NCBI GenBank assembly: GCA_964424455.1
Contig: CAYRJA010000009.1
Coordinates: 1 to 46,074 of the forward strand
Origin: CAYRJA01 sp964424455
Lineage (GTDB): Bacteria > Bacteroidota > Bacteroidia > Chitinophagales > UBA10324
Length of the DNA stretch: 46,074 bases
Reading direction: 5' to 3'
The notes below the pieces were generated by a model. It had not been told where the DNA came from. It did no database searches and saw nothing but the letters and a program-made list of their open reading frames with translations. The translations under genes and the position numbers were made by a program. Within the stretch, counting starts at the first letter, position 1; every line of letters begins with the position of its first letter. This document shows, one piece after another, positions 1 to 9,898 of the stretch.

Positions 1-48
<48 letters not shown>

Positions 49-53
49 TTTTT

Positions 54-111
54 AACGACACGCCGACCCCCGAGATCTACACTCTTTCCCTACACGACGC
101 TCTTCCGATCT
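54..111. other. Illumina P5/TruSeq universal adapter contamination
   Basis: These 58 bases align end to end, without gaps, with the Illumina P5/TruSeq universal adapter; the 3' part ending in GCTCTTCCGATCT is exact. The only mismatches I find are at 56, 59, 63 and 69 and all four are to C, which is what dark-cycle G miscalls on the other strand would give. Genomic sequence begins at 112. Confidence 0.97.
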
Positions 112-545
112 ATGAGATGTCGTGCTATGTGAAGGCGAACTATATATGCAATGGCTATGTAATAGGCGGACCCGCTTCATCTGTGCAGACCATCACCACG
201 CTTTCTGCAGGATGCAGAGAAGAAGAACAGGAGATGATAGAACCTGAAACACCCTCCACACAGATTATTTCATCTGACCAAAGCGAGGCAATCAGCATTT
301 ACCCGAACCCGAACAGCGGACAGTTCCAACTTGATATCAGCCGCTTGAGTAATGATGCAGTACAGGTGAGAATAGAAGTGATGAATGTATTAGGACAAAC
401 CGTTCTGACAAGAATCAGTGAAGCCGCAGAAGGGCACGGAAACGAAATTATCACACTTCCTGAAACCTCAGCAGTAGGAACTTACTTTGTTCGTGTTACA
501 ATAGGCAGCAATATTTATACTGCTAAAGTAAATGTGAGTAGGTGA
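112..545 (+). CDS. T9SS-secreted protein, C-terminal fragment
   Basis: This is the 3' end of a gene whose start lies beyond the contig end; the frame stays open back into the adapter, so the Met at 117 is not a real start. The first roughly 35 residues look like the end of a fibronectin type III-like domain closing on TITTLSAG. After an acidic/Thr-rich linker comes a type A T9SS sorting domain: SIYPNPNSGQF, the MNVLGQTV strand, then GTYFVRVTIGSNIYTAKVNV at the C terminus. Such domains direct export through the outer membrane by the type IX system, after which they are removed. Function of the missing part is unknown. A strong terminator follows within about 25 bases. Confidence 0.85.
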
Positions 546-567
546 GAGAAGAAGATTAGATTCTTTT

Positions 568-606
568 ACATCGGGTGGCTCGAAAGAGCCGCCCGATGTT
601 TTTATT
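568..606 (+). terminator. Rho-independent terminator
   Basis: A 14-bp stem (568-581 with 586-599, one G-T wobble) closes on a GAAA tetraloop and runs into a T-rich tract. It lies 22 bases after the stop codon of the T9SS protein fragment. Confidence 0.9.
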
Positions 607-642
607 GTCACACTAAGAAGGTGTCTTTGTTGTATGTTATGT

Positions 643-710
643 CCTGACTTGTCCCTTTTAGTGCGGTGCGTTTATCCTTGATATGAGCTTTACTGGGGGT
701 ACAAGTCAGG
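643..710. repeat. 68-bp element bounded by a perfect 10-bp inverted repeat
   Basis: CCTGACTTGT at 643-652 is the exact reverse complement of ACAAGTCAGG at 701-710. A C-run follows the left arm and a G-run precedes the right arm, which could extend the pairing with a bulge. The 48-base interior has no open reading frame. It could be a remnant of a small mobile element (MITE-like), or a structured leader or 3' RNA. It is the only structure in the 606-795 interval besides the terminator. Confidence 0.45.
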
Positions 711-795
711 TGGGAAAATCTATCCAGCCGGCATCGGCAGATGAATGTGTAAATTCTCTTATCGAGATAACAGCATTTTTTTGACTATAAAAATC

Positions 796-803
796 TATTT
801 TTG
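796..803 (+). promoter_or_regulatory. Bacteroidota -7 element (TATTTTTG) of the lpx operon
   Basis: TATTTTTG fits the Bacteroidota TAnnTTTG -7 consensus and ends only 5 bases before the lpxD ATG. A convincing -33 TTTG at the usual 19-20 base spacing is not present. If the element is used, transcription would begin at or next to the start codon, giving a leaderless or nearly leaderless mRNA. Confidence 0.55.
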
Positions 804-808
804 CCATC

Positions 809-1837
809 ATGCAATTTACCGCCCGCGAACTCTGCGATTTATTACAGGGGCAATTGACAGGCAATCCCGAAACCATCATCACTCATCCGGCTAAAATTGA
901 GCAGGCAGGAGAGGGAGCAGTAAGTTTTATTGCTCATCCAAAGTATATGGAGTTTGCTGCTTCTACCAAAGCATCGGTATTGATTGTCAGTACAGATGCA
1001 GAAGTAGAAAACAAAAATATTACACTCATCAGAGTAAAGGAACCTTATGCTTCTTTCACTATGGTTTTAAGAAAGTTTTCTTCAGAAGACTTTAATAAAA
1101 CAGGGATTGATAAACAGAACTATATCTCTTCCTCCGCCACAATCGGAGAAAATGTATATATCGGGGCAATGGCTTATATCGGCGATAATGTTACAGTAAA
1201 GAATAATGTAAAAATATTTCCTCAGGCATATATCGGCGACGGTTCTGTAATTGAAGAAGGAACTGTAATATATGCGGGCGCTCGGCTTTACCGGAAAACG
1301 ATAATTGGTAAAAACTGCATTATCCACTCCGGCGTTGTTATCGGCAGTGATGGATTTGGTTTTGCTCCTCTTCCTGACGGCAGCTACATGAAAATTCCCC
1401 AATTGGGAAATGTGATAATTGAAGATAATGTTGAAATAGGAGCCAACACTGTAATTGATCGCGCCACAATGGGCAGTACCATTATTCGTAAAGGTGTTAA
1501 ACTCGATAACCTGATTCAGGTGGCGCACAATGTAGAGATAGGAGAGAATACGGCTATTGCCGCACAAACCGGAGTATCGGGCAGCACTAAGCTTGGAAAA
1601 AATTGTATAATTGGCGGGCAAGTGGGTTTTGTAGGTCACATTGTAATTGCGGATGGAACTAAAATAAATGCACAAAGCGGCATTTCTAAAAGCATAAAAG
1701 AAAAAGGGAAAGCATGGAATGGCGCTCCGGCATTTGAGTACTCTGATTCATTGAAATCTCAGGTCGTTTTCCGTCGTCTTCCTGAATTAGAAAAGCGCGT
1801 TGAAAACCTTGAAAAGAATATTTCAAAAGAAGAATAA
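809..1837 (+). CDS. lpxD: UDP-3-O-(3-hydroxyacyl)glucosamine N-acyltransferase
   Basis: LpxD transfers a hydroxyacyl chain from acyl carrier protein to the 2-amino group of UDP-3-O-acylglucosamine, the third step of lipid A synthesis in the cytoplasm. The 342-residue length is normal. Residues about 1-100 form the N-terminal uridine-binding domain; about 105-310 are hexapeptide repeats of the left-handed beta-helix (IGENVYIG, IIGKNCII, VIIEDNVEIG), followed by a helical tail. H240 in LIQVAHNVEIG is the expected catalytic His. It opens the lpxD, lpxC-fabZ, lpxA cluster, 33 bases before the fusion gene. Confidence 0.97.
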   Translation: MQFTARELCDLLQGQLTGNPETIITHPAKIEQAGEGAVSFIAHPKYMEFAASTKASVLIVSTDAEVENKNITLIRVKEPYASFTMVLRKFSSEDFNKTGIDKQNYISSSATIGENVYIGAMAYIGDNVTVKNNVKIFPQAYIGDGSVIEEGTVIYAGARLYRKTIIGKNCIIHSGVVIGSDGFGFAPLPDGSYMKIPQLGNVIIEDNVEIGANTVIDRATMGSTIIRKGVKLDNLIQVAHNVEIGENTAIAAQTGVSGSTKLGKNCIIGGQVGFVGHIVIADGTKINAQSGISKSIKEKGKAWNGAPAFEYSDSLKSQVVFRRLPELEKRVENLEKNISKEE

Positions 1838-1870
1838 CTTTACAGATTTTAGTCAACTTTTATTATAGAA

Positions 1871-3271
1871 ATGGTTGAAAACCAACGGACAATAAAATCA
1901 AATGTAACGCTCTCCGGTAAGGGCATCCATACCGGCGCTTATGTAAATCTTACATTTAAGCCGGCGCCTGCCAATCATGGATATGTGTTCAAACGAATAG
2001 ACCTTCCGGGTGAACCGCTTATTAAAGCAGATGTAGATAATGTAGTGGACACACGCAGGGGAACTACCATTGCAGTGAACAATGCAACAGTTCACACCAT
2101 TGAACATCTGCTGGCAGCATTGGTCGGTTTGCAGATTGATAATGTGTTGATTGAACTGGATGGAGAGGAAGTACCGATTATGGATGGCAGTTCTAAAATG
2201 TTTTTGGATGCACTACAATATGCCGGTGTTACAGAACAACCAGTGCCACGCGTTTATTATAACCTGCCTGCTAATGTCTATTTCTCCGATAAGGAAAAAA
2301 ATGTAGAGATGATGGCAGTGCCTGCCGATGATTACGAGGTTACGGTGATGATAGACTACAATTCATCTTTTCTTGGTCGTCAGCACGCTTCCATTAAAAA
2401 GATAAATGAATTTAAAGATGAAGTGGGCGGGGCACGAACTTTTTGTTTTCTTCATGAAGTGGAAACACTGGTAGATAATAATCTGATTAAAGGCGGTGAT
2501 CTGGATAACGCAATTGTTATTGTAGAAAAAAAACCATCAGAGGAAAAAATAAAAAAACTTTCCACTATCTTCAATAAGCCGGATATTGAGGTAAATAAGG
2601 AAGGTTATCTGAATAATGTAGAACTTCGCTATGACAATGAACCGGCTCGCCATAAATTGTTGGATGTAGTAGGCGATTTGGCATTAATCGGAGCGCCGGT
2701 ACGGGCTAAAATTATTGGCTCGCGTCCGGGACACTCTACTAACATAGCATTTGCAAAAAAAATTAAAACCATGATTAAAGAGCAAAAGAAAGGAAAACTG
2801 ATTCCGGATTACGATCCTAATAAGACGCCTGTATTTGATATTCGTAAGATTGAAAAATTGCTGCCTCATCGCTATCCTATGCTATTGATAGACAAAATTA
2901 TTGAATTGACAAATGAGCGTGTAGTGGGCGTAAAGAATGTCACCTTCAATGAAGAATTTTTTCAGGGACATTTTCCCGGAAACCCTATAATGCCCGGTGT
3001 GTTACAAATAGAAGCGCTTGCACAGACAGGAGGCGTTTTTGTACTGAACTCAGTAAACGATCCTGAAAACTGGGATACTTACTTCCTGAAAATTGACAAT
3101 GCTAAATTCAAACAGAAAGTAATTCCGGGCGATACCCTGATTTTAAGAATGGAACTGCTCAGCCCCATTCGCCGGGGTATTTGCGAAATGCGTGGAACTG
3201 CGTTTGTTAATAATAAAGTGGTAACCGAAGCAGACCTCATTGCACAAATTGTTCGCAGACAAGAAGTTTAA
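1871..3271 (+). CDS. lpxC-fabZ: Bifunctional LpxC deacetylase / FabZ dehydratase fusion
   Basis: One 466-residue protein joins two enzymes, as is usual in Bacteroidota. Residues about 1-305 are LpxC, the Zn-dependent UDP-3-O-acyl-GlcNAc deacetylase that commits the cell to lipid A: E78/H79 in HTIEHLLAAL, H261 and D265 in RHKLLD, H288 in RPGHS. Residues about 320-466 are FabZ, the hot-dog-fold 3-hydroxyacyl-ACP dehydratase of fatty acid synthesis: LPHRYPMLLID, catalytic H367 in GHFPGNP and E381 in IEALAQ. Joining them places the two users of 3-hydroxyacyl-ACP in one polypeptide and may balance phospholipid against lipid A. All catalytic residues are present. Confidence 0.98.
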   Translation: MVENQRTIKSNVTLSGKGIHTGAYVNLTFKPAPANHGYVFKRIDLPGEPLIKADVDNVVDTRRGTTIAVNNATVHTIEHLLAALVGLQIDNVLIELDGEEVPIMDGSSKMFLDALQYAGVTEQPVPRVYYNLPANVYFSDKEKNVEMMAVPADDYEVTVMIDYNSSFLGRQHASIKKINEFKDEVGGARTFCFLHEVETLVDNNLIKGGDLDNAIVIVEKKPSEEKIKKLSTIFNKPDIEVNKEGYLNNVELRYDNEPARHKLLDVVGDLALIGAPVRAKIIGSRPGHSTNIAFAKKIKTMIKEQKKGKLIPDYDPNKTPVFDIRKIEKLLPHRYPMLLIDKIIELTNERVVGVKNVTFNEEFFQGHFPGNPIMPGVLQIEALAQTGGVFVLNSVNDPENWDTYFLKIDNAKFKQKVIPGDTLILRMELLSPIRRGICEMRGTAFVNNKVVTEADLIAQIVRRQEV

Positions 3272-3330
3272 TTTTCAACTATTGCAACGCAGATAATATA
3301 TTTTTTGTCTTTACAATAACTACAAATAAA

Positions 3331-4128
3331 GTGATTTCTAATCTCGCCTACATCCACCCTTCAGCTAAACTTGAGAAGAAAGTAACAGTTGAACCCTTTT
3401 CAACTATTTATGAAGATGTTGAAATAGGCGAAGGCACATGGATTGGACCTAATGTTACAATCATGGAGGGCGCTCGCATAGGGAAAAATTGTAAAATATT
3501 TCCTGGAGCAGTAATCAGCGCTATTCCTCAGGATTTAAAGTATGAAGGAGAAAAGTCTGTTACAATCATAGGAGATAATACTATTATTCGCGAATGTGTT
3601 ACAGTAAACCGCGGTACCAAGTGGAGTTATAAAACAATTGTCGGAAGTAATTGCCTGTTGATGGCTTACACCCATATTGCTCATGATTGTGTGGTAGGAA
3701 ATAATGTGGTGCTTGCCAATAATGTAAACCTTGCAGGGCATATAGTGATTGAAGATTATGTAAATATCGGCGGAGTGGTGGCTGTTCAGCAGTTTATAAA
3801 AATAGGAGCACAGTCATTCATCACAGGTGGCTCTCTGGTAAGAAAAGATGTACCTCCATTTGTGAAAGCAGCACGCGAACCACTCTCTTATGCAGGAGTC
3901 AATTCCATAGGATTAAAGAGAAGGGGATATACCGAAGAACAAATCAACAATATCCATGAAATTTATAAAGTGATATTTGTTGATCACTACAACGTAACCA
4001 ATGCCCTGGAAGAAGTAGAAACGGATTTCAAACACTCACCTGAAAAAGAAGCAATCGTAAAATTTATCCGCGAATCTGAAAAAGGGATTATGAAAGGGTA
4101 TGCTGTTTCTCAGGAAGATAACGCCTGA
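3331..4128 (+). CDS. lpxA: UDP-N-acetylglucosamine O-acyltransferase
   Basis: LpxA carries out the first, reversible step of lipid A synthesis, moving a 3-hydroxyacyl chain from ACP to O-3 of UDP-GlcNAc. The 265-residue protein has an N-terminal left-handed beta-helix of hexapeptide repeats (about 1-185) and the helical C-terminal domain (about 190-265). H118 in THIAHDC matches the catalytic His, and NVNLAGHI and the GGSLVRKDVPPFV region are typical. The start is GTG, chosen because the family N terminus (ISNLAYIHPSA) begins there and there is no earlier in-frame ATG. The gene lies 59 bases after lpxC-fabZ and completes the cluster. Confidence 0.97.
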   Translation: MISNLAYIHPSAKLEKKVTVEPFSTIYEDVEIGEGTWIGPNVTIMEGARIGKNCKIFPGAVISAIPQDLKYEGEKSVTIIGDNTIIRECVTVNRGTKWSYKTIVGSNCLLMAYTHIAHDCVVGNNVVLANNVNLAGHIVIEDYVNIGGVVAVQQFIKIGAQSFITGGSLVRKDVPPFVKAAREPLSYAGVNSIGLKRRGYTEEQINNIHEIYKVIFVDHYNVTNALEEVETDFKHSPEKEAIVKFIRESEKGIMKGYAVSQEDNA

Positions 4129-4192
4129 AATCATTTATTACAAGTCTTATAAAACAGGGAGAATCCTTCACTAAGCATATTACATTTACCCG

Positions 4193-4825
4193 GTGAAAAT
4201 TACGCTCAATAAAGCCGCCCGCCGTTACAACTACGAATGGATTTTCAGGAACCTTAGTTACACATTTGAATCAGGTAAATCTTATGCTGTTCTTGGTCCG
4301 AATGGGAGCGGTAAGTCAACATTGTTACAGATTATATCCGGAAATTTATCTCTGTCTGAAGGAACAATTGAGTATTTAACTAAAGATTCAGGTAGTAAAA
4401 AAATTATTCCAAGAGACGAAATATTCAATCAATTAAGTTGGTGTGCTCCTTATTTAGATTTACCGGAAGAATTCACATTGAAAGAAATTCTGCAATTCCA
4501 ATCCGGATTCAAGCCACTTGTCAATGGATTTAATGATCAATCAGTTATTGAATTAGTTGGAATGAAAAAGGAGGAGAATAAACAGGTTCGGTTTTATTCT
4601 TCCGGAATGAAGCAGCGTGTAAAACTTGTTCTTTCTGTTTTAGCCAATACACCAATCCTGCTTTTAGATGAACCCACCACTAATCTTGATGAAGCCGGAG
4701 TAAATTGGTATTTGGATTTGATTAACAAGTTCTCTGAAAACCGGATAACGATTATTTGTTCCAATCAGACAAGAGAATATGAGTTCTGCAAGGAGTGGCT
4801 CAGTATTTTAGATTATAAAAGGTAG
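4193..4825 (+). CDS. ABC transporter ATP-binding protein
   Basis: A single 210-residue ABC ATPase with Walker A GPNGSGKST (35-43), signature YSSGMKQRVKL, Walker B ILLLDEPTTNLD, and a GTG start directly before the family N terminus. No permease lies beside it, so it must pair with a membrane subunit elsewhere or act as a CcmA-like ATPase. It lies 64 bases after lpxA on the same strand and could be read through from the lpx genes. AAAAGG and CCTTTT around the stop codon (4817-4842), followed by a T-rich stretch, could form a weak terminator. Substrate cannot be told from sequence. Confidence 0.85.
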   Translation: MKITLNKAARRYNYEWIFRNLSYTFESGKSYAVLGPNGSGKSTLLQIISGNLSLSEGTIEYLTKDSGSKKIIPRDEIFNQLSWCAPYLDLPEEFTLKEILQFQSGFKPLVNGFNDQSVIELVGMKKEENKQVRFYSSGMKQRVKLVLSVLANTPILLLDEPTTNLDEAGVNWYLDLINKFSENRITIICSNQTREYEFCKEWLSILDYKR

Positions 4826-4905
4826 GATAGGAGAATCCTTTTATTATTTACATAACTGTTACAGTTAAAAATTGCTCTGTATCTATAGCGATAATGAAAT
4901 GAGCA

Positions 4906-7900
4906 TCATCTCATCAGATACATCTTGCCTATATTATGTTTGAAGTACTGGTCAGTGCCGGTATCGTACTTGTCAATCTGCTTATTATCAATGTTTGTAA
5001 TAACCCGGTACAGGTACAATCCGTTAGCCAGTGCATCGCCATATTGGTCGGTACCATCCCATGCAAATTCTGTAATGTTCCTACCAATATGAATAGGACC
5101 GAGTTCACTCTTTAATATTTCACGAACTATCTTACCTGTAACAGTCATAATTTGAATCTTCATAAAGGAAGGTATTTCTGAACCGGTAAGCACAAATACA
5201 AATTGTGTTTTGGTAGTAAAAGGATTTGGGTAATTCACTACATTAGAAATCATACTCTTGTTAATGACTTCAAAGGAAACCTGATAATCATAATCACCCG
5301 AAGGATTGCCGCTTCTGTCATATCCCTGAACAGNNNNNNNNNNAAGTATATAAATTCCATCCTTTGTAAAATCGGGTTTCAACTCTGCTTGAGCAGAATT
5401 ATTTTTAGAGACAGATTTTGAATTAGCAGGCGTAAAAATATTATTAATGCCATCAAATACCACTTTACGAACGGAGCCGTCAGGATAAATGAATTTTATT
5501 TTCAATAGTGAGGTGTCATCAAGAGGAAGGCTTTTGTTTTCATCTTTCAGACGAATCTGAATAGTTGGTTTTGGAGAGATAATGTCTTTATCAAGAATAT
5601 GAACACCATCGAATGTAACATCAAGCATCGGATTGATTATATCTCTTGAAGTAGTGAAGGAGAGCATACCTAAATTATTAAAATGGTATTGTTCCCGCTG
5701 ATGGTCTTTATCGTAAGGGTTTACTTCAATAAAAATATTGTTTATGCCATTGAAAGAGTTGCTGCTTACAGGAAAAGAAAAATTGGTATGCAGGGTGTCT
5801 TCAGCACGCAAACTATCGTACTTGTTGTAAAAAATATGTTGACTGTTTTTTGCATCGGTAATCACATATTTTATTGTCAGGCTGTCCATGTCAAACTCAC
5901 TTACATTTTCCACTGCGACATCTAATTTCATTTTCTGTAACATAGGGACAGTATCTGTAAATAGATTATAGGCAAAGGGATTAAGAGCCGCTTCCGGTAC
6001 ACCATCAAAATTAATTCTCCAATAGTCCAACTGAACAGGAGTACGGTGAACAGTATCTTGCGAAACAAGTCGTAGTTTCAGATAAGGATATTGTGCAGAG
6101 CTGAGGTTGTTAATCAGCGTATCTTTTGCAACTACATTAGGGAAAAGCAATGTTTCAGTGTTACTGTTATTCAGTCCATACACCTCAAGTTTAAAATCAT
6201 CGCTACCCGGTTCAAGTTCATGATGCCGCCAGTGGAGTGAAGTCCATTTTACAGCAGGACCAATAATGGTAGATTCCTGAAAACCATTATTCCATGATCC
6301 GGGAATAACAAAGTTGGTATCAATAACAGCACGAAATGAATCGCCGACAATTTCTGTAACAGGATAATCTGTACTTCCTTTTTTACTGAACAACACATAC
6401 GGGCGGAGTACACTGATGGTATCTATCTTTTGTGCACCAATGNNNNNNNNNNGTATGGAAAGCATTCTTTACGGATTGTGGAAGTGTTGTCAGACGGGCA
6501 TCATTCAGCGACATTGCCAGTACATAATATCCTTTTGGAATGGCATTAATGAAGTTGATAATATCATTGTATTGCGAACCGCCATCGAAATAAAAAGCGT
6601 TCAGGTTGCCAGGCCAGCAGTGAATGTTATGATACTGACCATACCCATTACCCTGATTAATACTTTCCCAATGAATTCCTGTAGCAGAGTCAATCACTGC
6701 AAACATCAGGTTAGCGCCACCTCCGCAAGTCCAGTTAGCCATTCGTATGTTATTAACATAATAAGATGGTTCATCCCATCCGACAGGTGCGTTGGGCCAA
6801 TAGTAAGTAGTAAGCGCATTATATACACCTACAGTGGTCAGGTCATCAGTATATTTAAATTTTCTGTTGGTCGGTAACTGAACATTTTTGTAACCATCCT
6901 TCAGAAACTGATAGTAGTGCGACTGATTCCATCCGGGCGAAGAACCTTTCAGGTATATGAATGAACTGGTATGCCAGCTATATCCATGATGATAAAATGA
7001 ATCAATACTTGCGCGCCAGTAATATACCGTGCTATCAAGAAGTGTTATGGCAGGTTTCCATCGAACAACACCGCCGGGCTGTAACAGCTTTACAGATTTC
7101 TTCAAAGGAGAGTTAAATAATTCTGTAGTATCAATTTCAAAAACATATTGTTTTGCAGCAGCGAAGGCATTTACTGTTGAAGCTTTCAATTCAACACCTT
7201 GTTTACCTACAATACTGAAATCATAAGGATAGACCGGAATAATATCGTCAGACAATATCAGCAGGTCGGCAGTAAGTTCATTATTCATTTCAGAAATCTC
7301 ATCAACATGTTCTCCTGCATCTACCTTTATTCTGAATTGATTTAGTCCGAGCGAGGTGAATGATTCAGTTTTAATATTGAATAAAAGCGTATCAACATAA
7401 TAAGTTGCTTTAATTTTCCGATGGTGAAGTAAATCGGAATGTCCGTCAGGATAAATGCGGGTGATATCTACATAAATGGAATCATCAATGGCTCGTCCAA
7501 GGTTGGTTACAATCAACTGAAGTTTAAAAGAATCTAAACCGGCTGTTACAACGGTAGGTTGAAAACTGACTGAACTTTTTTCAATAGCATAATCAGGTTT
7601 AGCAGTTGTATTTACCAATAGGGCAGGGTCGCCATTCAGTCCCATTTGTTCCACTACAACTTTACCGGTTGCATCCAGACCGTATGTTACTATATCAGCA
7701 ATGCTGTTTTTAATCACATTACCTAATGTCTGGTAATAACTTTTCTTGGCAAGGTTCACATAGAAATTATGTGAGTAAACATCCAAACTATTGGATACAG
7801 AAAAAGTAGCTGCAGCAATAAATGCAATCATTCCACGGTCTTCGGCAAACACATATTCATCTCCTAAATCAGTTCCATCCTGAAACATATTTCCAAGCAA

Positions 7901-9898
7901 ACAACCATTAGACAGCATCACAGGATACTTCTTATAGTTATTGTAATTCTGTGGATGATCAATATTGAAATCGAATGAGTTATTTGAAGAGTGTCCGAAG
8001 AATGTAATCAGAGATACGCCATTATCAATCAAATCGTGTAGCTGTTTGGAAGTAGCTTGCTGAATAGGATCAGAACTTGTTTTGAAAAAGGAATGAACCT
8101 TTCCACCAAAGTAAACAGAATCTTCTATGAAGGGTTTATATCCGTTCAGATAATACTGAAAAACAGTTTGGTCCTGTAAATTTTGTCCGCCGCCGAGGTG
8201 TACTACATTCTTCATCCACAATTTATCAGCAATAGTTTGTGGTGCAAACTGCCCCATTACATAATCTTTTGCTTTGTTCAGGTAAATGCGTATTTCATCA
8301 GCGTTCATCGCCGGAATTCTTCCTATAGGAATCCGGGGGACAGGACTGTTTTTTTGTGCAGTAAGTAAAATATCTGAACCCGGAACGCCAAAGGTAGGAA
8401 CATAGCAATGTTTGCGCGTTGAAGGAGAGGCATTATAGGTGGTAAATTCAATCCCTTTACCTATTAAAAAGATATGTTTCTTTTCCGGATTGCTCCATCT
8501 GCTCAATACATAAGAAGTGAAATTCCGAAAAGAGAGTGGATGCAAATCCACACCATACCCAAACTGGTCATACAACTCTTTTACATTTATAATAATCGAA
8601 GGTTGACCGATAGAAGTTTTTAATTGAGCATATTGCTGAATGTATCCGTTGCTGTCATCAATAAAGTAGGGATGAGAAATAATAATGAAATCACCCTGAT
8701 TAACGGTTTGTGAGAAATCTGTGAAATGAACAGGTTCAATCGTACTGATAGTTGTAACTGCCCCTGTAGTTGTATTGGCTATTAATAACAAATTTCGCTC
8801 TGTTACAGAAGGAGGAATCTGAAATTTCAATGTGTCATTTGAAATGACAGCAGATAATCGTAGTCCGTTTGTCAGGTCATAAAGAACAGGAATGGTACTT
8901 GATTTATTGAAATTGTATATCTCTAAATATTTATTTCCTCCCGAAGCATCCAGAGAAAACATAAAAGTGGTTTTGTTGTCAGCATTGAAATAGCTTGCAT
9001 ATTTCAGTTCTACATAGTTGACTGCATTTGCATCATTTACAGCTGCAGAATTTGCCGTAGAAAAAACAACAGAGGAATTACCAACGGTCAGTAAATTGTT
9101 GGAAGAAAGAACTGTGTCTATACGCTGAGTATTAAACTGAGGATAGCTGAGCTTTTTAATCAGTTGCCCCTTCATGCTCACTTCCATATTATGAGGAACA
9201 GGCAACCGGCTTATCCATTGTGCTTTCAGATAAGCAGCCGGTCCCGACAGATTCGGATAAGGAGTGTAAATGGTTTTAGTATCTGCCTTACGTGTTACAA
9301 TAGCGCCTGAATATCCTTCTCCCAAACTGAAATCAGAATCAAAAATCGGTTGCCCTTGCAGTGCCGGCTTCCCTTGCTGGTAAGTAGTACGGGCGCTTCC
9401 GAATACCGAAGAAGAAGTAATCCAGCACCAACTCTCTTTTACAGGGTGATTGACTAAAGTATTTGCATAATTTTTTATTCTCAGGTTATTTGTCTGATTG
9501 TTCCATGTGAGAAAATAGCTGATAGTATCAGTGAATAAACTCACCTTGTCATTTGCCTGCCATCTTGCACTGTCATATAAATCGGAGTCAAGCCAACCGT
9601 CGTTTTTTAATGCGTAAAATTCAATATAGTCTGTTGATGAGAGAAGATTATCCGTTGTAACATAAATAGGAACTTCATTTCCACGACCGAAAATCTGAAA
9701 GTTGGCTCCTGTTACAGATGAAACCGGAACACCGGAATTTTGCAATGTAGCATAATCAATCCGGTACAGTCCGTCATGATAAACCGGAAATTTAAAATAC
9801 TGCTGATTGTAGTGAATCCAGTCATTGGCATACTGTTGCGAAAAACCGGACGGTAGGAATGATACAGATATAAAAAGGAAGAGTAATATTCTTTTCAT
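4906..9898 (-). CDS. T9SS sortase-like C25 peptidase (PorU/PorU2 family), cut by two assembly gaps
   Basis: This is one gene of about 1,657 residues, shown as two frames only because of N-gaps at 6443-6452 and 5334-5343. It has a signal peptide (MKRILLFLF...GFSQ), an N-terminal PorU-like region, and a gingipain-type C25 peptidase domain (about 400-760) with the catalytic pair H636 (TFFGHSSNN) and C666 (LSNGCLLGN). Beta-rich CARDB-like segments follow, then a C-terminal sorting domain with NYPNPF and ANGLYLYRV. PorU removes sorting domains and attaches cargo to the cell surface. The great length and the neighbour (a PorV/PorQ-family barrel immediately upstream, with its stop adjacent to this ATG) suggest the PorU2 branch rather than classic PorU. 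The gap near 6443 breaks the frame only as drawn. Confidence 0.85.
5334..5343. other. Assembly gap (10 N) inside the C25 peptidase gene
   Basis: Ten Ns split the codons for GIYIL and VQGYDRSG. The frame is kept for a missing length of 1, 4, 7 or 10. One base would give a single residue between IL and VQ, which suits the family pattern, so the real gap is probably very small. Confidence 0.95.
6443..6452. other. Assembly gap (10 N) that artificially breaks the C25 peptidase frame
   Basis: Reading the minus strand, VKNAFH precedes the gap and IGAQKIDTI follows it. The frame is restored only if the true number of missing bases is a multiple of 3. With zero missing bases the junction reads NAFHTIGAQKID without a break, so 10 N is a placeholder. 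Confidence 0.95.

Noticed and set aside
1082..1675. 197-codon minus-strand open frame inside lpxD
   Set aside because: Shadow of the lpxD hexapeptide repeats, whose regular codons keep the opposite frame open.
4857..4864. Octamer copy at 4857 as a regulator site for porU or the ABC gene
   Set aside because: Though intergenic and palindromic, it is one of about 48 copies, most of them inside genes, so a local operator role is not supported.
6383..6465. Two separate overlapping genes for the C25 peptidase region
   Set aside because: The overlap exists only because 10 placeholder Ns shift the frame; residues on both sides belong to one protein.
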